A stretch of DNA of 6,799 bases, from NCBI GenBank assembly GCA_043782425.1, contig JAYWAM010000082.1, positions 1 to 6,799 on the forward strand, written 5' to 3'. The notes under the pieces were generated by a model. The model saw only the letters and a program-made list of their open reading frames with translations, had not been told where the DNA came from and did no database searches. Source of the DNA: JAYWAM01 sp043782425 (GTDB taxonomy: Bacteria; Pseudomonadota; Gammaproteobacteria; Burkholderiales; Usitatibacteraceae). Below are positions 6,726 through 6,799 of this stretch, piece by piece (position 1 is the first letter of the stretch; each line of letters starts with the position of its first letter). The translations under genes and the position numbers were made by a program.

Positions 6726-6758
6726 GCCTGAGCGATAAGCTTTCAGGCCATTTTTTTT
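6726..6758 (+). terminator. rho-independent terminator of the efflux operon
   Basis: GCCTGA (6726-6731) pairs with TCAGGC (6743-6748). Two further inner G-C pairs are possible (GC 6732-6733 with GC 6739-6740, loop GATAA, bulge TT). Two bases after the stem comes an unbroken run of eight T (6751-6758). Stem plus T-tract is the standard intrinsic terminator arrangement. It lies about 140 nt beyond the cusA stop and marks the likely 3' end of the transcript. No gene is visible between cusA and this point. Confidence 0.8.
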
Positions 6759-6799
6759 GATTGAGTTTGCTTGAATATTTTGCTGAAGATTTTGTTACG

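Overview
The window carries one complete heavy-metal efflux operon on the + strand, of the CusCBA (HME-RND) type that exports monovalent copper and silver. The style suggests a betaproteobacterium or a related environmental Gram-negative. The grounds are a moderately GC-rich coding style, an RND/periplasmic-adaptor/outer-membrane-channel trio, a CusF domain fused to CusB (known from Cupriavidus SilB), and a GC-rich palindromic repeat of a kind common in proteobacterial genomes. The lineage is inference; nothing in the window fixes the genus.

Layout: 1-102 is a leader with an 8-bp dyad and no promoter I can defend. 103-507 encodes a small exported protein rich in Cys, Met and His, of no family I can name with certainty. 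508-588 is a short gap holding another 8-bp dyad and a very strong Shine-Dalgarno sequence. 589-1851 encodes a TolC/CusC-like outer-membrane channel. 1848-3344 encodes the CusB adaptor with a C-terminal CusF-like copper chaperone domain. 3341-6583 encodes the CusA pump. The three large genes are joined by 4-bp ATGA stop/start overlaps, so they are almost certainly one transcript with coupled translation. 6584-6725 has no gene but contains a perfect 12-bp tandem repeat. A rho-independent terminator lies at 6726-6758, and the last 41 bases are AT-rich with no visible feature.

How the parts work together (family knowledge applied to conserved residues seen here): periplasmic Cu(I)/Ag(I) would be captured by the fused CusF-like domain (H437, W445, M448, M450) and the N-terminal Met site of CusB (M55, M70, M72). 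It would then pass to the Met triad of CusA (M603, M653, M702) and leave through the outer-membrane channel, driven by proton flux through D405, E969 and K1013. The small upstream protein may be an accessory metal-binding factor. No regulator (CusRS, CueR) lies in the window.

The most unusual item is a 95-bp double-hairpin palindromic repeat at 4615-4709 that sits inside the cusA reading frame. It is translated as about 31 extra residues in the cytoplasmic TM4-TM5 loop, and the gene stays open. Measured against my recalled E. coli CusA numbering, the net gain is exactly 30 residues, placed between conserved Met410 and Met516.
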